Shown here piece after piece: positions 23,973 to 31,517 of a stretch of 32,716 nt of DNA. Under the pieces are notes generated by a model that was not told the origin of the DNA, did not search any database, and saw only the letters and a list, made by a program, of their open reading frames with translations. Both the position numbers and the translations under genes were made by a program. Location: the NCBI GenBank assembly GCA_003577105.1, contig QEUQ01000027.1, positions 1 through 32,716 on the forward strand, written 5' to 3'. Position 1 is the stretch's first letter. Every line of letters starts with the position of its first letter. Source of the DNA: Acidobacteriota bacterium (lineage in GTDB: Bacteria; Actinomycetota; Acidimicrobiia; ATN3).

Positions 23973-24911
23973 CTAGGGCTGTCCCTTGGGGCGCCTTGCT
24001 TCGCTGCCCGAAGACCGACCGCCGGCTGACGGAGCTTTTCCTCCCGGAAGGAGGGTGACCATTACCGGCTCGTCTTGTGGGTCGGTGGCGGGGTCAAGAG
24101 GCAGGACGCGATAGCGCCAGTCCACTGCCGCGACGATCGAAGCAACCGCTAGGAGTCCGATTGCAGTTCCAGCAACGCCGTGCGCCAGGATCTGCTTAAG
24201 CGCGTAGGAGGAGTCTGGGTTTCCTTGGAGATTGAATCCCTGGACCACCATTATCAGCGGCACCGCCGCAATTAGCACTGCGCACAGGGCGAGTAGATCT
24301 CTGGAGTCAACCTTCTTCCAAAGGAAGAAGACGAGCAGGAACACGAACGGTATTCCCCATATACCGCCGAAGAACCACGCGACTGCCAACGCGGCGATCA
24401 GAAGTAGCACGACTCCGACTGGCTGGATCTTGGTCGGCTCTTGCGCGCGAGTCGGCAGGTTGGTGATTCGTTGTGCTGGTGGAGCGGGGGCCTTGCGTGG
24501 CGCCGGACGAGGTCCCGGGGCTTGGCCCGGCGGTGGCCCGGGGCGGCGAGGAGGGCGAGCCTCTGGGCGAGGCGGAGGAGGACCTTGGGGTGGTCGCGCG
24601 GGGCGGGCCGGCGGGGCGGGCGGCGCTGTTCGCGCCTCTGGTGGCGGCGGGGCGGGCGGCGCGACGGGCGGAGCCGGTGTCGGCAAGGTCTGGGCAGCAG
24701 GCGGCGGCGGCGTTTCCGTCTTGGGTCCGCCCGAGTCGGTCGGACCTCCGCGCGTCATGAGTCTGCGCTCCGCAGGCAAGATGTCCGAGCGCTCTTCGCT
24801 CCGCTTCCGGCGCGCCTCGGCCCTCTGGTCTGCCGGCGACTGCGGTTCGCCGTGCTCGCCGATCTTGCCTCTTCTGCCTCGGCGCTTCTTCTTGTCGTCT
24901 TTGTCGGCCAT
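23973..24911 (-). CDS. membrane protein with long Pro-rich N-terminus, unrecognised
   Basis: A 312-residue protein. Residues 1-60 are highly charged (KDDKKKRRGRRGK), and residues about 60-155 are mostly Pro, Ala and Arg (PPPPRPEARPPRRPGPPPGQ). Four membrane helices follow (about 164-181, 183-198, 203-225 and 240-262), with a Gly/Arg-rich end. There is no catalytic motif. The Pro-rich part precedes the first helix and is very basic, so it is probably cytosolic. An AAGGA site lies 7 nt before the ATG. It starts 59 nt after the AftD-like gene, and its tails resemble those of that enzyme. A scaffold or partner role is inference. No family recognised. Confidence 0.8.
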   Translation of the reverse strand: MADKDDKKKRRGRRGKIGEHGEPQSPADQRAEARRKRSEERSDILPAERRLMTRGGPTDSGGPKTETPPPPAAQTLPTPAPPVAPPAPPPPEARTAPPAPPARPARPPQGPPPPRPEARPPRRPGPPPGQAPGPRPAPRKAPAPPAQRITNLPTRAQEPTKIQPVGVVLLLIAALAVAWFFGGIWGIPFVFLLVFFLWKKVDSRDLLALCAVLIAAVPLIMVVQGFNLQGNPDSSYALKQILAHGVAGTAIGLLAVASIVAAVDWRYRVLPLDPATDPQDEPVMVTLLPGGKAPSAGGRSSGSEARRPKGQP

Positions 24912-24970
24912 TGCCTTGTCCTTCTCTATGTAACCCGGGAGCTACATGTCGTGAGCTGGAGTCTGGGTTG

Positions 24971-27900
24971 TCATGCGGGGGAGGGACCGCGCCGCGGTGG
25001 TGGGCCTCCGCGGGCACCTGGTGGTGGCCCTCCGCGGGCACCTGGTGGTGGGCCTCCGCGGGCACCTGGTGGTGGGCCTCCGCGGGCACCTGGTGGTGGC
25101 CCTCCGCGTGGGGGTGCAGGTCGCCCACTCCCCGGTCCACCGGGTCCGCGCGGCGATCTCACTCTCCGCCTGGAAATCTCCGCCTGCCGAATTTGGATCA
25201 GGAAGAAGATCACGACCACTAGCGTGAAGAGCGATATGAACAGGCCAACATAGACAAGCTGCTGGGGCTTGTAGTCCAACTTGACCGAGTACTTGCCACC
25301 CGTCGGCTGGACTTTCCATGCATTTGCGTAGCCGTTGATCAGCTTTGGCTCACCAAGGTCAATCGTGCTTCCGTCACTCTTGGTGATCTTGGCTCGCCAG
25401 CCGGGGTTGATGTTCTCCCCGAGGATCAAGTAGTACGGATCCTGGTCGGCACCGGTCACTTCGAGATCCCACGATGTTCGTGAAACGTCGGTCACCTTCA
25501 CCTGCGGTGGGATAAACCGCTTGCCGTCTCCACCTACGACCACGGACTCGAGAGAGACCCGGTCGACGAGCATGGCTCCCTGGGTAGATGTGAACAGGGC
25601 GTTGTCCGTTCCCTTCTCGACCTGGATCGGTTCCGATGAGCACGGCTCGGCCGCAATCGGAAGCATCTGCAGGAAGTCCTCGACCTTGCCTTGAGGCCGG
25701 AATGCCACTTGCTCGCCGTTCACCCAGATCGACTGGCTCGGGATCACGCCAGCACCTTGTGAATCGATCTGTTCGCGCGTCACCTTCGCTGGTGTCGAAG
25801 GGCACGGGCCGACAAACTCGTCAAGGTCGCTTGGTGCCGTATTGATTGCTCCCTCGATGCCAAGTTCCGCCACTGCAGTCGGCATGAGAATTGGCCTCGC
25901 CTCCGGATTGTCAACACTGACCGGCACCGGCATGGCGTCTTTGGTGATTACCGGGCGAATCTCGGTGATCTCGAACTTCACTGATGAGGCCGTGACAGGC
26001 GGATCGATCTTGCGGTTATAGACCTTGTGCTCCGTGCCAGAAATCGGTTCAAACTCGAACTCACGAGTTGTGCCATTGGAGAAGGTCACCTTGGCCTTTG
26101 CAATGCCGGAGTGAACTTCATTCTCAATGAAGTCGAAATTGAATTCGCCGATGCTCCTGGGTGCATCGAACTTAACGTCGAGGGTTTCGCCGACCATCTT
26201 GGAGTAGATCGCCGGCGCCCAGAAGCTGTCAGGGTCGCCGTCTGTGGCGCTCATCCCCCTGTAGGTTGGGAAGCCCAGCCACCTCGAGGAGGATGCAGCA
26301 CTTGCGACCGGTCCGGAGATCCCGAGTATGCGGTCAACCTCAGGATCTGGGGCTGCAGGGGAGAGGCTCATCATTGCCCGGGGGGCGTACTCGCGTGATC
26401 CAGGCGTTCTGAAGAGGCGCTGCATGTTGGCCTCCTCGTCAGCCCTGAGGAAGTCGCCTGCTTGACTGCGCTCGCGCTGGAATACATAGACCAAGTTGTT
26501 TGAGGCGAAGGCCGCTTCGTTTCCGCCGGGAGCCCTGGTGAAGAGGTCATCTGGAGTGCGCAGCATTTCCTGCGAGCTGACGCCTGGGATCTCGATCTCA
26601 GCGATCCCAACCGGCGGCAAGAACGGGTCGGTGCCGCTGAGGCCGTCAATCCTGAAGCGCAGGCTCTGCGTGTTTGCCTTCTCGGGGAGCTTGAAGGTCT
26701 GCGGATCACCGGTCTGCTTCAGGTCGAGCGGGATTTCTTTGCCGGAATCGGTAATCAGCATCAGCTTGCCGACGTTTCTCGACCCTGGAACGTGCTTGAG
26801 AACCACCGTGACTTCGTTGACCTCGGTCTTCTTCTTCAGGGCCACTTCAAGCTGAGCGCCTACGGGGTTACCGAGGCCACCGACGGACCAAGAAGTGTTC
26901 AGGTTCTTGTCCATGACGTTTTGAGGGCGGTACTCGGGCAGTTCATACCAGAAGGATCCGTAGCTCGATGCAGTGATTCGCTCGACGTCTCCGAGGAGCA
27001 CCGAAGTCGTTTCAACTCCCTTGGCGCCTACCTCATCGAAGACCTGCCAGTCACGATCTGCCACGCCACCTCTGTTCAACTCCTGGCCCGCAGCAAGCGT
27101 GTAGGAGTAGTTGTTTCGGATAATCCCGAACTGCCAAGCGCGGCGCCTGTTCTGGTCGCTTACAAAGATGACGGCCTTGTCGCGAACTGTCTCCTCGAGC
27201 TGCTGCTGACTCTGTGACCCAGACAGGAAGAACGGAGTGTTGTTGTCGAGATAGCCAAAGGCGGCCATCTGCATCAGCGCGTAGTTGTCACCTGACAGCA
27301 GGATCGGCCGATCCACCTTGTCGGCCCGCACGATCGGGAGCGGGTCCTGAATCACCATGTACTCAACCGGTGCGAGCTTGGCCTCGACCGAGGGGAATCC
27401 GAAGTCGGTCTGGAGGAGCTCCTCTTTGGTCTCATCCTTGAAGTACATGCCGGGTTCGCCGAACTTGCCCCCGCCCGGCCCGGGAACGAGCCCCTGCTTG
27501 CTCAGCATGCCCGTCACGGCAGCCGGTCGTGGGTTGTCCCAGCGCTGCCACTCAAGATCGTGTCGGAGCACGACGTCGCCGACGCCGAGGTATTTCGCCA
27601 TTGGAATGAGCGTGTTGGGCGCGAGGACCCCTTGTTGGATCGCTCCGTCAAGGGCCGCCGTGTAGTTGGCCCCATATGGTGAGCCGTAGGGGACCAGCGT
27701 TCGCAGGAGTGTGGGGCGCTTGATGAGCGACTGGTTGATGTCATCGAGGGTGACGCCCCACTGGTAGTAGGCGAAGCTCTGACCGGGGAGCATCAAGGCG
27801 CGATAGCTCTGCTGGGCCGGCCCAACTCCTTGCCCGGCTTGGCGGCGCTTCTGCTCCTCGGTGAGACCGAACGCGTCGATCTGCTTGGCTGCGTCTCTCC

Positions 27901-29443
27901 AGTACTTGGGGATATCCCCCTTCACCGCGAGGCTGGGATCCCATGCTGACGCGGTCCAGAACCCGTAGGTATTGACAGCCATGAGAGCGAGGATGAGTGC
28001 AACGGGAACCCAGGGTGTCCAACCTGCTTTGTGGCCCGCGAGTTCGCGGTTCTCTCGCCAGCGCTTGTATAGGGCTTCGGTGCCAACCGCGAGCAGCACG
28101 GCAAAGCTCAACGCGAGCATAGGCGCAGCTTTGTATGTGTTGCGGAAGGCCATTGCCGGTTCCCACTTGTCGTAGAACCAGTTGAGCAGGTGGCCGTAGG
28201 GGCTTGGGGCTTGTGGAGGGAAGATCCCGACCATGAGGAGGACCGACGCGACCATGAGCATTCCGAAGTAGATGCGGTAGCGCCACCGCACGACCCACTG
28301 AGCGCCGATCGCGAGCACCGGTATGACGAAGGTCGTCACAACGAGCACCGGGTTGGAGAGGTAGGAGAGCGATCCGCGGAACCATGCCCCGAATCGGTCG
28401 CCACCGTAGAAGAACCAGAAGCCGAAGAGGCGCACGCTTTCGGAGAAGCTCGACGTCAAGTTGGTTATGTACGACGGCTCGGTGAAGCTGAGAATGTTCA
28501 GGGCGAGTTTGCCTTGAAGCAGCAGCGGCACAATCCACCAGACCGAGAGGAGTGCCGCAACTAGCGCCGTCTTCGCGGCGAACTTGACGGCTGTTCTGAA
28601 CTTGGAAGTCCTCAGGACATATACGTGGTAGCAGAAGTAAATGAATGGCGCGGCGAGTATGAAAACCGTTGATGCGGCATTCAGGCCGGTCATGAAGAAG
28701 AACATCAGCGCGGTGAGAAGCGGGTACTTCCAGCCTCGCGGACGCCACATTCCCTTGACGAAGTAGTTGAGCAGCCAAGGAAGGAACACGTACGGGAGCA
28801 GCATGCCGCTCGTGCGGGGGAGCCACATGATGACGTACGGGTTGAACATGTAGAAGAGGGCGGCAATCCAATGGGTCACCCCGCGGGGCTTGCCCCGCAG
28901 AGTGTCCATGAGAGCAACTATTCCTGAGCCCGCGACGAAGAGGAGGCCCGTCTGCCACAGCCGTTGCGAGATCCAGACCGGCAGGCCGATCAGCTTGGTC
29001 AGGTAGAAGAACGTTCCCATTGGGAAGAGATAGGACATCGCCTGGTGGGGGATGAAGCCCAGGTAAGTCCCCGGATCCCAGCCGTGACGGACACGGTCCA
29101 TGAAGAAGAGCGGATCGATGTAAAGGTCGAACTTGGTATCGGGGACAATTGAACCCGGCAGCTGGGTGAACATCGCAAACGCGGCGAGAAGTAAGAGCCA
29201 GCCTTGGATCGGAACCTTCTTGAAAGAGAACGGCTCTTTTTGCCTGCGCCTAGGCGGTGGAGCCGGCCGACGCCCAGGGGGACCACCGGCCCTTCCTGGC
29301 GGAGGACCTGGCCTCGGACCGCGTCGCTCTCCCGGGCCAGGCCTTGGGCCCGGCCGAGGTCCTCGTTGCGGTTGCTCAGGTGCTCTCTCCGGCGCGGCTA
29401 CGCGGGCCGGTCGGGCTTCTCTAGAAGGATCAGACAGTTCCAC
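24971..29443 (-). CDS. aftD: AftD-like alpha-(1->3)-arabinofuranosyltransferase (DUF3367)
   Basis: A 1490-residue GT-C enzyme of the AftD family, which in mycobacteria adds branching arabinofuranose to cell-wall arabinan from a polyprenyl-phosphate donor. The N-terminal 77 residues are Pro/Gly/Arg-rich and disordered. The first helix (81-95) leads into TKFDLYIDPLFFMDRV, the outer loop with Asp106 and Asp110 as family acidic residues, then HGWDPGTYLGF. About ten further helices reach residue 510. A very large outer part includes discoidin/CBM-like beta domains (about 880-990 and 1060-1180). A last helix (1396-1417) leads to a 72-residue cytosolic tail with GGPPPGAR repeats. The start GTG 29443 overlaps the methyltransferase by 46 nt. 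The sugar could differ from arabinose outside mycobacteria. Confidence 0.87.
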   Translation of the reverse strand: MELSDPSREARPARVAAPERAPEQPQRGPRPGPRPGPGERRGPRPGPPPGRAGGPPGRRPAPPPRRRQKEPFSFKKVPIQGWLLLLAAFAMFTQLPGSIVPDTKFDLYIDPLFFMDRVRHGWDPGTYLGFIPHQAMSYLFPMGTFFYLTKLIGLPVWISQRLWQTGLLFVAGSGIVALMDTLRGKPRGVTHWIAALFYMFNPYVIMWLPRTSGMLLPYVFLPWLLNYFVKGMWRPRGWKYPLLTALMFFFMTGLNAASTVFILAAPFIYFCYHVYVLRTSKFRTAVKFAAKTALVAALLSVWWIVPLLLQGKLALNILSFTEPSYITNLTSSFSESVRLFGFWFFYGGDRFGAWFRGSLSYLSNPVLVVTTFVIPVLAIGAQWVVRWRYRIYFGMLMVASVLLMVGIFPPQAPSPYGHLLNWFYDKWEPAMAFRNTYKAAPMLALSFAVLLAVGTEALYKRWRENRELAGHKAGWTPWVPVALILALMAVNTYGFWTASAWDPSLAVKGDIPKYWRDAAKQIDAFGLTEEQKRRQAGQGVGPAQQSYRALMLPGQSFAYYQWGVTLDDINQSLIKRPTLLRTLVPYGSPYGANYTAALDGAIQQGVLAPNTLIPMAKYLGVGDVVLRHDLEWQRWDNPRPAAVTGMLSKQGLVPGPGGGKFGEPGMYFKDETKEELLQTDFGFPSVEAKLAPVEYMVIQDPLPIVRADKVDRPILLSGDNYALMQMAAFGYLDNNTPFFLSGSQSQQQLEETVRDKAVIFVSDQNRRRAWQFGIIRNNYSYTLAAGQELNRGGVADRDWQVFDEVGAKGVETTSVLLGDVERITASSYGSFWYELPEYRPQNVMDKNLNTSWSVGGLGNPVGAQLEVALKKKTEVNEVTVVLKHVPGSRNVGKLMLITDSGKEIPLDLKQTGDPQTFKLPEKANTQSLRFRIDGLSGTDPFLPPVGIAEIEIPGVSSQEMLRTPDDLFTRAPGGNEAAFASNNLVYVFQRERSQAGDFLRADEEANMQRLFRTPGSREYAPRAMMSLSPAAPDPEVDRILGISGPVASAASSSRWLGFPTYRGMSATDGDPDSFWAPAIYSKMVGETLDVKFDAPRSIGEFNFDFIENEVHSGIAKAKVTFSNGTTREFEFEPISGTEHKVYNRKIDPPVTASSVKFEITEIRPVITKDAMPVPVSVDNPEARPILMPTAVAELGIEGAINTAPSDLDEFVGPCPSTPAKVTREQIDSQGAGVIPSQSIWVNGEQVAFRPQGKVEDFLQMLPIAAEPCSSEPIQVEKGTDNALFTSTQGAMLVDRVSLESVVVGGDGKRFIPPQVKVTDVSRTSWDLEVTGADQDPYYLILGENINPGWRAKITKSDGSTIDLGEPKLINGYANAWKVQPTGGKYSVKLDYKPQQLVYVGLFISLFTLVVVIFFLIQIRQAEISRRRVRSPRGPGGPGSGRPAPPRGGPPPGARGGPPPGARGGPPPGARGGPPPGARGGPPPRRGPSPA
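24996..25107 (-). repeat. 24-bp in-frame tandem repeat encoding GGPPPGAR units
   Basis: Four 24-bp units (starting at 24996, 25020, 25044 and 25068) and a partial fifth are identical or differ by one base. Units 1, 3 and 4 are identical. They encode the 8-residue repeat at the end of the AftD-like protein. The near-identity points to recent expansion or slippage, and copy number may vary between strains. Confidence 0.92.
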
Positions 29444-30201
29444 GCCAGTAGCTCTCTCAATCCAGGGATCCGGCAGATAACGGAGACGTTAGGGTAATAC
29501 CGCGGGACCATCGCGCGCATGACCAAGTGCGTTCTCCTCTGAACGATCCGAACGACCTGGCCGATGTGGACTGGAAACAGACTCCGGCCGGGGACGTTTT
29601 TCGGAGGCTCCCCGTGAATCCTCCTGTAGACGTTCACCCCAAGTTTAGGGCCTAGGTAGTGATAAGGAGAGATTGCGTGGCCGCCCCAGGGGGAGTACCA
29701 GTTGGTCCATGACAGGTAGAACCAGCCGCCTGGTCGCATGACTCGCTCTGCCTCTTGGATTACCTGCGCCGGGCCAGCCGGGACGTGTTCGAGCATGTTT
29801 GAGCTGAACACAGCATCAAATGACTCGTCAGCAAAGGGAAGCCGGCCCGCATCGCCGATGGTCAGGAGCTCCGTGCGGGTGGACTGACGGGCTCTTTCAG
29901 ACAGCTCCTCGTGATCGAATTCAAGTTCATAGACGGTGGCGCCGGCCGCGGAGAACGCTGCCGAGTAATACCCGGGACCTGATCCAATGTCGAGGAGGTC
30001 GTTTCCTGCGATTTCTATGCCTTCGCGATTGAGCCACTGGAGCGTCTCAGATGCGAGGTATCTGTAAAACGGCTCCGGCTCGTCTCTCTCGCGTTTGAAG
30101 AGGCCATAAAGGTGACGGACTCGTTGGTAGCCGCGGACGGGTTGAGGCCATCCGGGCGGGACTGCCGAGCCGGCCGGGGCGTCTGGCTCAGATGAAGTCA
30201 T
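29398..30201 (-). CDS. class I SAM-dependent methyltransferase
   Basis: A 267-residue Methyltransf_11-type enzyme. The SAM loop is LLDIGSGPGYYS (69-80), the acidic residue ends motif II (YELEFDHEE), and motifs III-IV are GRLPFADESFDAVFSSNMLEHV and RVMRPGGWFYLSWTNWYSPWGG. It has no membrane helix. It lies between a flippase and the AftD-like gene, so it probably methylates a sugar of the exported glycan or its lipid carrier. The ATG overlaps the flippase stop by 4 nt (ATGA), and its own end overlaps the next start by 46 nt. Substrate unknown. Confidence 0.88.
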   Translation of the reverse strand: MTSSEPDAPAGSAVPPGWPQPVRGYQRVRHLYGLFKRERDEPEPFYRYLASETLQWLNREGIEIAGNDLLDIGSGPGYYSAAFSAAGATVYELEFDHEELSERARQSTRTELLTIGDAGRLPFADESFDAVFSSNMLEHVPAGPAQVIQEAERVMRPGGWFYLSWTNWYSPWGGHAISPYHYLGPKLGVNVYRRIHGEPPKNVPGRSLFPVHIGQVVRIVQRRTHLVMRAMVPRYYPNVSVICRIPGLRELLAWNCLILLEKPDRPA

Positions 30202-31517
30202 GCTCCACTCTCTCCAAATCCTCCCAAACCTTGCGCCTTGAGTTCGACGCGTGACTCAGCCATGGCGTCAATTGCCATTGCCGAGGTTGCGATTACGTTT
30301 GCTGCGATCACCACGGCGACAACGTGCCCGATCGACCGCTCTCCGACCGTCAGAAGCGCGAGCAGCTCGGCACTTCCTGTTAGTGCCAGGATCGGCATAT
30401 ACAGGGAGCGGCCCATCGCGGCAAGGTAGTTCGCGCCGAGATAGGTGAGGGACAGGAAGACCGAGCTGATGACAATCGGCCCTAGCCATGTCGCCATTTC
30501 GGCCCGATCCGGACCGTAGACCGTGGTGACGATCCATTCGGGCACCACGAAGGCAACTGCAATTGCGGGTATCGCCATGAGCATCACTAGCCCCGATGCC
30601 CGTCCCGCAATGCGCAACCGCCCGGCGCGACCCCGAGCCTCACTTGCATCAGGAAGCATCGCGGTTACTGCCGCGAGCGAGAAGAAAAAGAATGCTTTGC
30701 CGAGGGTCGCGGTGGCTACGTACTGGCCTGCTTCCCATGCGGGGACCGATGCCTTGATTGCGAACACGTCAGCGTTCTGCATCCAGGCGATGACTGCGAG
30801 CGCGGCGATGACAGTGCCCGCCTCGCCAAAGCGGGGTATCGGAACCTCGGGGGCGGGTTTGGGTAGCGGCCCCACTCGCGACCTGATTGTCGGCACGGTC
30901 GCCAGCCAGCTGACGGCGGCTGAAACGAGGATTCCGGCAGCCGCTGCAGTTGCGGATCTCCAAACCCAGACGAATATCACGGCAAACCCGACTCTCGTGA
31001 CAGCCTCAGTGACGAAACTCGCCGCCAGGGGGTTGAAGAGCCTCATGCCCTGCAAGACTCCCCGATTCACCGTAAGGATGAGCCAGAAGGCGATTGCCGC
31101 TGCGATCAGAACGATTGGCGCGGGCGATCCCACTTTGAAGACATCGCTGAGAACCGGCGCCGACAGCGCGGCCGCGATTACGAGGATCCCGCCAACCATG
31201 GATGTACGCCGCGTGAATCGCGACTTGAAGGCTGCGATCTTCGCTGTGTCACCTGCAGAAGCCCAAGCGGCCGTTCGGGTGACGGCCATGACCGAGATGG
31301 CGCTCGCAGGCATTGAGCAGAACAGGAAGATCGCGACAAGAAGGCCGAGCGTGCCGAAGTTCGACGAGTCGAGCATGCGCCCCATGAGGAGCGTGAGGGC
31401 AAAGTTCGCCACCATTGCGAGCCCAAATGCGATCGCAAGGAGTGCGTGGGGCCCAACCGCACGCTCGCTTGTAGCGGCCTCTTGATCCGGTGCGACTTCC
31501 GGGTCTGTCTTGGTCAC
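30198..31517 (-). CDS. polysaccharide flippase (Wzx/MurJ/MATE-like)
   Basis: A 439-residue membrane protein with about twelve to fourteen helices and the overall pattern of MOP-superfamily lipid-linked oligosaccharide flippases: an early LLMGRMLDSSNFGTLGLL segment, repeated Arg-rich inner loops, and AWMQNADVFAIKASVP near the middle, the usual 'xxNxDxxxxK' position. It would flip a polyprenyl-linked glycan for outside processing by the GT-C enzymes. It starts with GTG 31517, whose GTGA overlaps the upstream GT4 stop. It is translationally coupled on both sides. Confidence 0.87.
   Translation of the reverse strand: MTKTDPEVAPDQEAATSERAVGPHALLAIAFGLAMVANFALTLLMGRMLDSSNFGTLGLLVAIFLFCSMPASAISVMAVTRTAAWASAGDTAKIAAFKSRFTRRTSMVGGILVIAAALSAPVLSDVFKVGSPAPIVLIAAAIAFWLILTVNRGVLQGMRLFNPLAASFVTEAVTRVGFAVIFVWVWRSATAAAAGILVSAAVSWLATVPTIRSRVGPLPKPAPEVPIPRFGEAGTVIAALAVIAWMQNADVFAIKASVPAWEAGQYVATATLGKAFFFFSLAAVTAMLPDASEARGRAGRLRIAGRASGLVMLMAIPAIAVAFVVPEWIVTTVYGPDRAEMATWLGPIVISSVFLSLTYLGANYLAAMGRSLYMPILALTGSAELLALLTVGERSIGHVVAVVIAANVIATSAMAIDAMAESRVELKAQGLGGFGESGA

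Noticed and set aside
24996-25107. CRISPR-like array
   Set aside because: The repeats are directly adjacent without spacers and are read in frame within a coding region.
24232-25253. Several Gly/Arg/Trp-rich frames on the plus strand
   Set aside because: They are antisense translations of the Pro-rich tails and the 24-bp repeat, not genes.
27741-28958. 405-residue open frame on the minus strand
   Set aside because: It lies wholly inside the AftD-like gene in another frame; the Arg/His/Pro-rich product is typical of high-GC shadow frames.
30523-31485. 320-residue open frame on the plus strand
   Set aside because: Antisense to the flippase, whose helices and coupled start and stop are clear; the product is Ala/Thr-rich with no domain.
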